A stretch of DNA of 33,528 nucleotides from Fibrobacter succinogenes (GTDB lineage Bacteria > Fibrobacterota > Chitinivibrionia > Chitinivibrionales > Chitinivibrionaceae), in assembly GCA_020726425.1 (NCBI GenBank), contig DYSA01000005.1, forward strand, positions 1 to 33,528. Reading direction: 5' to 3'. A program made the translations under genes and the position numbers. Numbering within the stretch: position 1 is the first letter of the stretch; each line of letters opens with the position of its first letter. Under the pieces are notes generated by a model. That model was not told the DNA's origin and did no database searches. It worked only from the letters and a program-made list of their open reading frames with translations. Shown here piece after piece: positions 18,033 through 27,777 of the stretch.

Positions 18033-19987
18033 AACTGTACGTTGGACGAGCTCGAATGGTGTTAATTGTTCTCGTTCTGCTTTTTGCAGTTCTTGAAATT
18101 CGATTGTTCTTCGTCCAAGTTGTTCACGGGAAACACTATTCAGAACTCGTTGAAAGACAAACAAAACGCAGAGAAATTCTCGAGCCGTTACGCGGCATGA
18201 TTTATGACCGTGAAGGAAGAATCCTTGCTCGTGCTGTTCATCGCAAAGCTGAAATCACCGTTGTCGAAGATAGTTCAACCCTAAAAGTGAATCGCATTTA
18301 TCCGTATGGCGAAAGTGCGGCTCAACTACTCGGAATGGTTGGTGCTGACGGTGTTGGTCTGGCGGGGATTGAGTTCAGTTGTGATTCATTCCTCAAGGGT
18401 GAACCGGGATGGACAGTTAAGAGAATTGATGGGAAAAAAAATTGCTACGGTGCAGTTCACGCTGAAGGCGAACCGGCGATTGATGGTTCGAATGTGTACC
18501 TGACTATCGATATCGAAGTTCAGAAAATACTAGAAGCGGCGCTGGAAAAAGCACTTCTCGATAACAAAGCAAAAAATGCCATGGGCGTTGTCATGGATCC
18601 GTCAAATGGAGAGATAATCGCAATGGCATCTTCTCCAGGATATAACGCTAATTACTGGTGGAAGTCACCGGGGGAGCAACGTCGAAACCGTGTTTCTGGT
18701 TATAATTATGAGCCTGGTTCGACGATGAAAGTTCTCACCCTTGCTTCCGCATTAAACGAAAAGTTGTACAAGTCCACTGATTCGATCGATGGAAATGGTG
18801 GAAAACTAGAAGTTTACAAGCAGACAATTCGCGATCATACTCCTCGAGGAATGATGTCGTTAAGTGAAGCTCTTTGGTATTCAAGTAATGTCGGATTTGC
18901 GAAAGTTGCTGATTCCTTGGGGAAAATGAGAATGTACCGCTACTGTCGTGATTATGGATTTGGCACTTCGACGGGCATCCAACTCGGGGGCGAAGAAAAG
19001 GGTGCGCTGAATCCATTAGGGCAGTGGTCTGGTCGAACAGCACTGACCATTGGGTTTGGTCACGAGATAAATGCTACACTTTTGCAGATGGCAACGGCCT
19101 ATAGTGCTATCGCAAATGGTGGATATTTATTGAAACCACAGATCGTAAGACGCTATAGTCGCGACAATGGAAAACTTGTTGAAGTTTCGCATAAAGAGGT
19201 TATTCGATCAGTTGTTTCACCGGATGTGGCGCTTGAAGTTCGCCGGATGATGGAAGGCGTTTTAACTCATGGAACTGGTAAACGGGGACGGGTCGAGACA
19301 ATTCCCATTGCCGGTAAAACGGGAACAAGTATGAAAATTGATCCTGCTACCGGACGCTATTCTGGGTCTAAGCAGTGGGCATCATTTATCGCTATGGCTC
19401 CGATCGAAAAACCGGCAATTGTTGTCGCTGTAGTTGTCGATGAACCACAAAATGCCGCCGCTTCGAATGGTGGAGATGCCGCAGCTCCGGCAGTGGCAGA
19501 AGTGCTTCGGAAAATTGTGTCAACTCCGAATCTTTCAATCGGCGAAGGAATCGTAACACCGAAAAATGAGATTGATTCGACTTCAGCGGTGAAAATTAAA
19601 ATTGCCAAATACCCTTCCGTTTTGGGAACTACTCGTCGTGAAGCCGTTAGAATCTGCAAAGGCGTTGAAATTCCTTATGAGTTCGTTGGCGATGGAGAAT
19701 TTGTAACTCACCAAAGTCCCGATGCGGGAACTGAAGTGATTGAAAAAACGCCAATTCTTCTCTACACCGATAAACTCATTGGCAAAGGGGTGAATGAAAA
19801 AAATGCTGTTATGCCTAATTGTGTTGGAAGAACTATGAAAGATGCAATTAATGCATTGAGTATTAAAGGATTAAAACCTTCGTTTGTTGGCTATGGGAAA
19901 GTGACCCGCCAGCAGCCTTCCGCGGGAAGAGTAATAGCTACTGCGGAACCGTGCACACTCTATTGTGATGAAAAGGATGCACTATGA
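18029..19987 (+). CDS. ftsI: penicillin-binding protein (FtsI/PBP3-type transpeptidase) with two C-terminal PASTA domains
   Basis: 'EPGSTMKVL' (SxxK), 'YSSNVGFAK' (SxN), 'GKTGTSMK' (KTG). C-terminal PASTA-like 'PSVLGTTRREAVRIC...THQSPDAGTEV' and 'PNCVGRTMKDAINALSIKGLKPSFVGYGKVTRQQPSAGRVI'. Confidence 0.95.
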   Translation: MKLYVGRARMVLIVLVLLFAVLEIRLFFVQVVHGKHYSELVERQTKRREILEPLRGMIYDREGRILARAVHRKAEITVVEDSSTLKVNRIYPYGESAAQLLGMVGADGVGLAGIEFSCDSFLKGEPGWTVKRIDGKKNCYGAVHAEGEPAIDGSNVYLTIDIEVQKILEAALEKALLDNKAKNAMGVVMDPSNGEIIAMASSPGYNANYWWKSPGEQRRNRVSGYNYEPGSTMKVLTLASALNEKLYKSTDSIDGNGGKLEVYKQTIRDHTPRGMMSLSEALWYSSNVGFAKVADSLGKMRMYRYCRDYGFGTSTGIQLGGEEKGALNPLGQWSGRTALTIGFGHEINATLLQMATAYSAIANGGYLLKPQIVRRYSRDNGKLVEVSHKEVIRSVVSPDVALEVRRMMEGVLTHGTGKRGRVETIPIAGKTGTSMKIDPATGRYSGSKQWASFIAMAPIEKPAIVVAVVVDEPQNAAASNGGDAAAPAVAEVLRKIVSTPNLSIGEGIVTPKNEIDSTSAVKIKIAKYPSVLGTTRREAVRICKGVEIPYEFVGDGEFVTHQSPDAGTEVIEKTPILLYTDKLIGKGVNEKNAVMPNCVGRTMKDAINALSIKGLKPSFVGYGKVTRQQPSAGRVIATAEPCTLYCDEKDAL

Positions 19988-21450
19988 AAATCAGTGAATT
20001 AATTAGTGGATATCGTTGTGAAATGTTTGGAGATAGTGACTGTGAAGTCTCTTCAATCACCTATGATTCACGTGCCGTAACGGCGGGAACGGTATTCGCT
20101 GCGGTTCAGGGATTTGCAACTGATGGTCACCGATTTATCGATTCGGCAATTGCTCACGGCGCTGTGGCTGTAATGTCGGAGAAATCACCAGAACGAACTG
20201 ATATATCATGGATTAAAGTGGATTCTATACGCGCTTCCTTAGCTGATCTTTCTGCACGGCTCTATAACGTTGATCCTTTGTCACTTCGATGGATTGGGGT
20301 AACGGGTACGAATGGGAAAACTACTGTGGTGACCTTACTCGATCAGATTATGGCGGAACAATTTGGGCGCGCTGTATGTTGGCAGTTCGGCACAATTGGC
20401 AATCGTCTGGGATTGAAATTCGAAGAAGCATCACGAACCACCCCGGAAGCAGTTGATCTCTTGAGAATGATCGGCACAGCTGATCATAAGCCTACGTTAA
20501 TCTCTATGGAAGTCTCTTCGCATGCGCTTGAACTTGAACGGGTTCGTGGTTTTTGCTATGATGTGGCAATTTTTACGAATCTTACACAAGATCATCTTGA
20601 TTTTCATGGTGATATGGAAAACTATTATCTCGCTAAGAAAAAACTGTTTACTGATCATCTCAAGGCTGATGGTTCTGCGATAATAAATATCGATGATGCT
20701 TATGGAAAACGTCTTGCGTCTGAACTTAACGATGATCGTGTGATTACTGTTGGGCGAGATAGCGACGCGTTTTTCCATATAACAACAAGCCACTGTTCGT
20801 GGGATAAAACTTTTTTACGAGTCACTTTTGGCGAAAATCGCTATGTCTTTGAATCGAAATTAGTGGGCCATTTTAACGTGGCTAATATGGCTGTCGTGGC
20901 AGCAGCTTCGATCGCAATTGGTGTTCCTTACGAAACGATTGATACTGTTTTTAAACAGATCGAACCGGTTAATGGACGCATGGATCGTGTAAAACTAGAT
21001 GCACCCTTTGCAGTGGTGATCGATTACGCTCATACTCCTGATGCGATCAAGAACACTCTGTTCACCGCAAAAAAATTGACATCGGGACGGGTGATCTGTG
21101 TGTTTGGTGCTGGTGGAGATCGGGATAAAACAAAACGCCCAATTATGGGAGAACTTGCTGCAAAAAATTCCGATTATGTCATTGTGACAAGCGACAATCC
21201 TCGCTCTGAGAATCCTTCTGATATTATCGCTGATATTATCGATGGTATTCCTACTGATTTCCCGATTCGAGTTATTGAAAATCGTCGTGAAGCGATTATC
21301 GCTGCGCTCAAGTTTGCGCGGGAAGGCGACTCAATTATTGTCGCAGGGAAAGGCCATGAAACGTACCAGGAAGTAAATGGCGTAAAAGAACATTTTGATG
21401 ATCGGGAAGTGGTCATTGAAGAGTGGACAAAAATGCAGGAGATAAAATGA
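19984..21450 (+). CDS. murE: UDP-N-acetylmuramoyl-tripeptide synthetase MurE, meso-DAP type
   Basis: 'GVTGTNGKTTVV', 'YAHTPDAIKNTL', 'DNPRSENP' (meso-DAP-specificity motif). Confidence 0.97.
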   Translation: MKISELISGYRCEMFGDSDCEVSSITYDSRAVTAGTVFAAVQGFATDGHRFIDSAIAHGAVAVMSEKSPERTDISWIKVDSIRASLADLSARLYNVDPLSLRWIGVTGTNGKTTVVTLLDQIMAEQFGRAVCWQFGTIGNRLGLKFEEASRTTPEAVDLLRMIGTADHKPTLISMEVSSHALELERVRGFCYDVAIFTNLTQDHLDFHGDMENYYLAKKKLFTDHLKADGSAIINIDDAYGKRLASELNDDRVITVGRDSDAFFHITTSHCSWDKTFLRVTFGENRYVFESKLVGHFNVANMAVVAAASIAIGVPYETIDTVFKQIEPVNGRMDRVKLDAPFAVVIDYAHTPDAIKNTLFTAKKLTSGRVICVFGAGGDRDKTKRPIMGELAAKNSDYVIVTSDNPRSENPSDIIADIIDGIPTDFPIRVIENRREAIIAALKFAREGDSIIVAGKGHETYQEVNGVKEHFDDREVVIEEWTKMQEIK

Positions 21451-22871
21451 AACATACATGTACGACTGAAAATCGCAAGCCAATTACTAAAACGGTGGGA
21501 ATGCTTGCAGAACTGTTTGGTTCTAAAATCAAATTTTCCAAAGAGTTTGCCGATCAATTGGTCAATTTAATTTGGATGGATTCGCGCAAGATTGAATCCG
21601 GTGATCTCTTTGTTGCCTTGAAAGGTGATCTTGTAGACGGTCACGATTTCGTGGAAATCGCATTGAATGCCGGTGCTGTGGCTGCACTTGTTGAAGAAAC
21701 AGCTATGGATCGATACACTTCGGAAATTCAAGCGAAACTTATTCCCGTTAAAGACCCACTTGAAGCGCTTCAGAATGGTGCACGAGAATATCGTCGTCTG
21801 CTCAATATTCCCTTTGTTGCAATTACTGGATCAAATGGAAAAACAACCAGTTCCAATTTTATGAAAGAGATTCTTTCGGTTGGATTTACTGTGGGAACAA
21901 CTCATGGCAATTTCAACAATCACATTGGTTTGCCTCTTTCCATTTTCAGAATGAACGGAATGGAAGACATTGCGGTAATTGAAATGGGTGCAAATCACGT
22001 CGGTGAAATCGGAGAACTTTGTGCAATTGCCGAACCGGACATGGGGGTGATTACCAATATCGGCTATGCTCATGTTGGTGAATTCGGCGGTGTTGAAAAC
22101 ACTGCAGCCGCGAAGTTTCAGTTAGCCGAAGCTATCCAGAAAATCGACGGACTGCTTTTCTTGAACGGCGATGATCGCGTATCTGTTGAAACAAACATGA
22201 AACGGGAGATCCCCGCGTTTTACTTCGGCACGCGCGATCACAATTCTGAATTAGCAACAAATGTCACGTGCTCTTCAGAAGGGTGCTACTCATTTGATTT
22301 TAAGGATGTTCGCTATGAACTTCAGATTCCTGGTAAACATTTTATGTACAGTCTTCTGCCTGCTTTGGCAATCGCTTACCGTTTGAATATTAAAAGTGAT
22401 GAACTTCAGGCGAAAGTCAAAGAGATTCAACCGGCGAATCTTCGTGGAACGATTCGAGAAATTAACGGTGTTCGGTATATCGAAGATTGCTACAACGCGA
22501 ATCCATCATCGATGAAAGTTGCGGCAGATCTTCTTCGCGATATTCCCGCTTCAGGAAAAAAGATTGTTGTTGCCGGAGATATGAGAGAACTGGGCGAGTA
22601 CACCGATGAACTTCACCGCGATTGTGGTGCCTATTTCGCTGAAGTGAAAACAGATATCGTGATTGCCGTTGGTGATCACGGAGGGGCTGTTATCGAAGGT
22701 GCAAAAGCTGGCGGAATGAACGGTGAATCACTTTTCGTCTGTCCAACTATTGAATCAGCAGCGGATTTGATCCGCAACATAGTCAACAAAAATGATCTGG
22801 TTTTGATGAAGGGTTCTCGTGGCATTGGCTTGGAAAAAATATTTCCTCTTCTCGAAGGAGTAACAGCATGA
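21447..22871 (+). CDS. murF: UDP-N-acetylmuramoyl-tripeptide--D-alanyl-D-alanine ligase MurF
   Basis: 'AITGSNGKTTSSNFM', 'IEDCYNANPSSMKVA', 'VAGDMRELGEY'. ATG at 21447. Confidence 0.97.
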   Translation: MKHTCTTENRKPITKTVGMLAELFGSKIKFSKEFADQLVNLIWMDSRKIESGDLFVALKGDLVDGHDFVEIALNAGAVAALVEETAMDRYTSEIQAKLIPVKDPLEALQNGAREYRRLLNIPFVAITGSNGKTTSSNFMKEILSVGFTVGTTHGNFNNHIGLPLSIFRMNGMEDIAVIEMGANHVGEIGELCAIAEPDMGVITNIGYAHVGEFGGVENTAAAKFQLAEAIQKIDGLLFLNGDDRVSVETNMKREIPAFYFGTRDHNSELATNVTCSSEGCYSFDFKDVRYELQIPGKHFMYSLLPALAIAYRLNIKSDELQAKVKEIQPANLRGTIREINGVRYIEDCYNANPSSMKVAADLLRDIPASGKKIVVAGDMRELGEYTDELHRDCGAYFAEVKTDIVIAVGDHGGAVIEGAKAGGMNGESLFVCPTIESAADLIRNIVNKNDLVLMKGSRGIGLEKIFPLLEGVTA

Positions 22872-24229
22872 AACTTCCTGCACGCGTGACAGTTATCGGT
22901 TCTGGCGGAAGTGGTCTTGCCGCTGCAAAATATTGTGCAGAACAAGGGTGTTCCGTTCTCTTGTCGGATTCGGCAGATGCTAAATCCGTGGAAGCTCGTG
23001 TTCGTGAGGCTGGGCTAGACAAAATGATCCGCAGCGAAGGTGATGGTCATTCGGAAAATGCCTATGAATCTGATCTCGTTGTTGTTTCACCCGGAGTACC
23101 AATCACCGCCCCACTGTTCGAAGAGTGTCGTCGTCGTTCGATTCCGGTTATTGGTGAAGTCGAATTGGGATTTAGAGAAAGTAAGGCGAAGTTTGTCGCC
23201 GTAACTGGTTCCGCCGGAAAAAGTACGACTGTTTCTCTGATCGATTCAATTCTTCAGAGTGCATCGAAAGAGTCGGTTCTCTGCGGAAATATCGGCACTC
23301 CAGTAGTAACAGTAGCACCGACACTCTCTGAAAATGGAATTGCGGTGGTTGAAATTAGTTCATTCCAACTGGAAACAATTGATACCTTTGCTCCAAAAAT
23401 TGCCGTGATTCTCAATCTTGCACCCAACCATTTGGATCGTCATGCTTCACTTGAAGAGTACTATGGTGCAAAATTTGAGATCGCTCGAAATATGAGAGAT
23501 GGACTGATTGTTCTCAATGGAAATCAGCCTGAACTTGTGGCGTTTGGAGCCACGCAAAAATCAAAAAATCGCGTGATCTTTTTTGGGAAATCAGTTCCGG
23601 GATTCGAAAACGTTTCTGTTGAAAATGGGAGAGTTCTGTTTCGCGATACCGAGAATCTCGCGTACAACTACGCTTCGATTGAATCGTTGACTCTTAAAGG
23701 TGAACACAATATCGACAATGCGGTTGTTGCTGCGATTGTGGCAAAAGAAGTGGGAATCACTGGTGAACAATTTACTCAGGGAATCGGTGTTTTTTCTGGA
23801 CTTGCGCATCGCATGGAAAAAGTGGGAATCATTAACGGGATTCACTGTTTCAACGACTCGAAAGCTACGACTCCTGAATCGATGGCCGTGGCGCTCAACT
23901 CATTTGCTTCAAAATCGGTGATGCTGATTGCTGGAGGAAAAGACAAAGGCGGCGATTTTGCTTCGATTACAAAATTAGTATCAGAAAAATGTCGTTTTGT
24001 ATTTCTCATCGGAACTGCAACTGAAAAACTTTCGACCCTGTGGGAAAGCAAAGTGAACGTCATTGAAGCAACCAGTCTTCGCGATGCAGTAATTCGTGCT
24101 ATCGCTGCTGGTTACGCTGGTGATAATCTCCTTCTATCTCCGGGGTGTGCAAGTTTCGATATGTTTAGAAGTTTTGAAGATCGCGGTGATCAGTTCCGAG
24201 CGATTGTCCAGGAGTTTGCCGATGAATAA
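22868..24229 (+). CDS. murD: UDP-N-acetylmuramoylalanine--D-glutamate ligase MurD
   Basis: 'VTGSAGKSTTVSL', 'LNLAPNHLDRHASLEEY', 'CFNDSKATTPESMAVAL', 'LLSPGCASFDMFRSFEDRGDQF'. Confidence 0.96.
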   Translation: MKLPARVTVIGSGGSGLAAAKYCAEQGCSVLLSDSADAKSVEARVREAGLDKMIRSEGDGHSENAYESDLVVVSPGVPITAPLFEECRRRSIPVIGEVELGFRESKAKFVAVTGSAGKSTTVSLIDSILQSASKESVLCGNIGTPVVTVAPTLSENGIAVVEISSFQLETIDTFAPKIAVILNLAPNHLDRHASLEEYYGAKFEIARNMRDGLIVLNGNQPELVAFGATQKSKNRVIFFGKSVPGFENVSVENGRVLFRDTENLAYNYASIESLTLKGEHNIDNAVVAAIVAKEVGITGEQFTQGIGVFSGLAHRMEKVGIINGIHCFNDSKATTPESMAVALNSFASKSVMLIAGGKDKGGDFASITKLVSEKCRFVFLIGTATEKLSTLWESKVNVIEATSLRDAVIRAIAAGYAGDNLLLSPGCASFDMFRSFEDRGDQFRAIVQEFADE

Positions 24230-25334
24230 GAGCAATGCAATGGATCGTGGAATTGTGATTACGGTATTGATTCTCATGGCTTTTGGGATCGTCTTTGTCT
24301 ATTCCTCTTCGTTTCCCATTGCATCGTCAAAATTTCACGGAGAATTTTTCTTTGTGAGTCGCCATATTCAGCGCTTAGTCGTGGGATTGGTGATGATGAT
24401 TCTTTTTAGTACGTTGGATTATCGACTACTTGCAAAGATAAGTCCAATCACCTATGGAATCTCCGTTCTGCTTCTGTTTATTGTCTTGATGTTGCCCGAT
24501 GAGTTTGCTCGAAATGGTGCAAAGCGGTGGCTTCCTTTAGGACCATTGACTTTTCAGGTATCAGAACTGGCACGTCTCGCGTTGATAATAACAATTGCAA
24601 ATCAACTTTCCAAGGTTGATGAAGGTGGTCTGCGCCATTGGAGAAATCTCCAAGCCCCTCTTATCTCCGCTGCAATTGTGATCGGTCTGATTGCTAAGGA
24701 GCCAAACTACAGTACTGCAATGATCGTGACTGTTCTAGTCGCGGCGATGTTTTTTGTCGGTGGGATTCCGAAACGGTACATATTTCCTGCTATGGGATTT
24801 GGGCTTGTTGGGTCATTAATTTATGGGTTATCTGCGGATTATCGCGTTAAACGTGTAATGGCTTTTTTAAAACCAGAGGAAAATGCTTCGGGCTCAGCTT
24901 TCCAATCATTGCAAGGTTTAATGGGAATCGGTCATGGAGGAATTTTTGGTACTGGTTTAGGTGCGGGTGAACAAAAACACTTTTTCCTTCCTGAATCATA
25001 CACCGACTTTATCTACTCGATTCTCGGCGAAGAGATCGGATTTATTGGTTTGACCGTTTTGGGGATTGCATATCTCGTGATAATCTATCGCGGATTTAAA
25101 ATTGCCAAAGAAGCACCGGATCGTTTTGGTTCTCTTTTGGCATTTGGGATTACCATTATCTTTGCATCGTACTTTTTGATGCACAGTTTTGTGAATGCTC
25201 GACTGTTTCCGACAACCGGTGTTCCCCTTCCGTTTATTAGTTACGGTGGTATGAGTTTGATATTTACTGCTGCGAGTATTGGAATTCTCTTAAATATTTC
25301 TCGTCGTCGCGTTGTAGGAAAGGATCGAAAATGA
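24222..25334 (+). CDS. ftsW: lipid II polymerase / SEDS protein FtsW
   Basis: 'VYSSSFPIAS', 'NGAKRWLPLGPLTFQVSELARLALII', 'GLGAGEQKHFFLPESYTDFIYSILGEEIGFIG', 'PTTGVPLPFISYGGMSLIFTAASIGILLNI'. ATG at 24222 overlaps the murD 3' end by 8 nt. Confidence 0.96.
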   Translation: MNKSNAMDRGIVITVLILMAFGIVFVYSSSFPIASSKFHGEFFFVSRHIQRLVVGLVMMILFSTLDYRLLAKISPITYGISVLLLFIVLMLPDEFARNGAKRWLPLGPLTFQVSELARLALIITIANQLSKVDEGGLRHWRNLQAPLISAAIVIGLIAKEPNYSTAMIVTVLVAAMFFVGGIPKRYIFPAMGFGLVGSLIYGLSADYRVKRVMAFLKPEENASGSAFQSLQGLMGIGHGGIFGTGLGAGEQKHFFLPESYTDFIYSILGEEIGFIGLTVLGIAYLVIIYRGFKIAKEAPDRFGSLLAFGITIIFASYFLMHSFVNARLFPTTGVPLPFISYGGMSLIFTAASIGILLNISRRRVVGKDRK

Positions 25335-26404
25335 AAATTGTAATTGCAGCTGGTGGAACAGGTGGACATATTTTCCCCGCTCTTGCTACTGTTAAAGAGT
25401 TACAGAAACTCGATGCTCACAATGAAACTATTTGGGTGACTACGACTCGCAGTCGGGAACCTGAACTTGCGGAGCAGTACAAGGTAAAACCTCTGTTCCT
25501 CGATGTGGAAGGGATCAAGCGTACCGTTTCGTTGCAACCGGTAAAAGCGGTGGCAAAATTTGTAAAAGCATTTTTTGAGATGAAAAAATATCTTCAACAG
25601 AACAACGTTGAACGAGTGATCGCCTTTGGTGGATACGTGTGTGCACCGGTGTTGATGGCGGCAAAAGTTTTAAAAATTCCATACTTTCTTCAAGAACAAA
25701 ATTCCGTTCCCGGGTTAGTCAACCGGATGTTTGCGAAGGGCGCGAAGAAAACCTTTCTTGGTGTTCCGGTCATCGAAAAATTTACTCTTGAAGGTAAAAC
25801 TGAATTGAGTGGAACACCGATTCGTCACAGAGAAAGCTCGTATAGCACTTTCAAATTTCCGATTGATATTCCGGCTGAGAGCAAGGTCGTTTTGGTCTGT
25901 GGCGGAAGTCAAGGTGCTCAGTCTATGAACCGCGTATTGATAAATGCTGTTGAATGGATGGCTGAACAGAAAATCTATGTAATTTGGCAGAGTGGTGCAC
26001 CTGGTCTCAGCGAACTTGAAGAAATTTTCAAGGGGAATAAATTCGTCTACTGTGCCGCATCTATGGATGATCTCTATCCCTTTTACGATCGCGCGGATCT
26101 CTTGGTTGGCCGTTCCGGTGCATCGACCATAAGCGAAGCGGCACTGTTTGAACTTCCTTCGATTTTAATTCCACTTCCGTGGTCAGCAGAAAATCATCAG
26201 TGGTTCAATGCGGGATTTGCGGAAAAAGAGGGATGGGTGATTCGCGTTGTTCAGTGTGATGAAACATCTGGACATGTTATCAATGCTGTTGAAAATTTAT
26301 TCGTCAAATCAGAAATCACATACAATGAAATGAAACAAGCGGCACAACGGGCAGCTCGCCCTGAAGCAGCATTTGAAATTGCCCGGGAGGTTCTGGAGTG
26401 CTGA
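25331..26404 (+). CDS. murG: UDP-GlcNAc:lipid I N-acetylglucosaminyltransferase MurG
   Basis: 'IAAGGTGGHIFPALA', 'FGGYVCAPVLMAAK', 'EQNSVPGLVNR', 'GGSQGAQSMN', 'LVGRSGASTISEA'. Confidence 0.97.
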   Translation: MKIVIAAGGTGGHIFPALATVKELQKLDAHNETIWVTTTRSREPELAEQYKVKPLFLDVEGIKRTVSLQPVKAVAKFVKAFFEMKKYLQQNNVERVIAFGGYVCAPVLMAAKVLKIPYFLQEQNSVPGLVNRMFAKGAKKTFLGVPVIEKFTLEGKTELSGTPIRHRESSYSTFKFPIDIPAESKVVLVCGGSQGAQSMNRVLINAVEWMAEQKIYVIWQSGAPGLSELEEIFKGNKFVYCAASMDDLYPFYDRADLLVGRSGASTISEAALFELPSILIPLPWSAENHQWFNAGFAEKEGWVIRVVQCDETSGHVINAVENLFVKSEITYNEMKQAAQRAARPEAAFEIAREVLEC

Positions 26405-27777
26405 AACGTAAAGATCGAATTCATTTTATCGGTATTGGTGGAGCGGGAATGTTCCCTATGGCCGAAATTCTTCACCGCCAAGGATATGCGGTTTCTGGAA
26501 GTGATTCTCAAGAGAGTGCGGCGACAGAGCAGCTTCGCGCTTGGGGAATCTCTGTGCAGATCGGTCATGAACCGGACTTAGTGAATGGCGCTGACATTGT
26601 AGTTCATACCAGTGCGGTTGGTGAAACTAATCCTGAAATCGTTGCAGCTCGCAAAAATGGTACAGTGGTGATGAAACGGGCTGTTATGCTCGGAGATCTC
26701 ATGCGCCAGAGTTTCTCGGTTGCCGTTTCTGGGACACATGGTAAAACAACGACAACTTCACTAATCGCAACAGTTCTTTCTGTGGCGGAGAAAAATCCAA
26801 CCGTAGTAGTTGGCGGAATTTTCCGCGGGCAGAGTATGGTCAGTGGTGCCATGGTGGGCGATGGTAAAATTCTTGTCGCTGAAGCTGACGAATACGATCG
26901 TTCATTTTTGAAAATGCATCCGTCCATTGCGGTTGTTACCAATATCGAAGAGGATCATCTCGATATTTACAAAGACCTTGATGATATTCGCGATACATTC
27001 ACCGAATTTGTTCATCGCGTGCCATTCTATGGTGAAATTATCATGTGTATCGATGATGCGGGCGTTCGGTCGATTATGGATCGCCTTGAAAAACCGTGTG
27101 TGACTTACGGCTTCGATGAGTCTGCACATTACCGAATCACTGAATGGTCTACGAATGGTGGAATCTCAACATTTACGGTAACGTGCGGCGGTGAACTTCT
27201 TGGAACTGCCGAAGTGCCACTGTCTGGATTGCACAATCTTCGCAACACACTCGCTTCAATTGCTGTTGCATCAGAAATGGGTGTGGATTTTGCAACAATC
27301 ATTCTGGGTTTGGCACAGTTTCCTGGTGTAAAACGTCGCATGGAAATTCTCGGTCGTGAAAAAGGTGTTCTTGTTGTAGATGATTACGCTCACCATCCTA
27401 CGGAAGTTGCAGCGACTCTTCAAGCGGTTAAATTGGGTAACTATTCACGAGTTACTGTGGTTTTCCAGCCACATCTCTACAGCAGAACAGCGAGTTTTTA
27501 CAAAGAGTTTGCGAAAGAACTTTCCGCTGGTGCAGACCGTGTGATTCTTCTTCCGATCTACAAGGCCCGTGAACTTCCTGTTGAAGGTGTAAATTCTGAT
27601 ATGATCGTTGCTGAGATTGAATCTTCTGGCGGTCGTGCTGTTGTACTTTCTAAAGATGATATGGTTTCACTGGTTACCGCTCAACCAATTGAAAATGAAA
27701 TCATTCTGCTCATGGGAGCTGGTGACGTGTGGTGTGAAGGTGAAAAAATTCTGAAAGAGCTAAAAAATCGTGGCTAA
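26398..27777 (+). CDS. murC: UDP-N-acetylmuramate--L-alanine ligase MurC
   Basis: 'IHFIGIGGAGMFPMAEIL', 'VSGTHGKTTTTSLIA', 'VVDDYAHHPTEVAATL', 'FQPHLYSRT'. GTG start. Confidence 0.97.
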   Translation: MLKRKDRIHFIGIGGAGMFPMAEILHRQGYAVSGSDSQESAATEQLRAWGISVQIGHEPDLVNGADIVVHTSAVGETNPEIVAARKNGTVVMKRAVMLGDLMRQSFSVAVSGTHGKTTTTSLIATVLSVAEKNPTVVVGGIFRGQSMVSGAMVGDGKILVAEADEYDRSFLKMHPSIAVVTNIEEDHLDIYKDLDDIRDTFTEFVHRVPFYGEIIMCIDDAGVRSIMDRLEKPCVTYGFDESAHYRITEWSTNGGISTFTVTCGGELLGTAEVPLSGLHNLRNTLASIAVASEMGVDFATIILGLAQFPGVKRRMEILGREKGVLVVDDYAHHPTEVAATLQAVKLGNYSRVTVVFQPHLYSRTASFYKEFAKELSAGADRVILLPIYKARELPVEGVNSDMIVAEIESSGGRAVVLSKDDMVSLVTAQPIENEIILLMGAGDVWCEGEKILKELKNRG

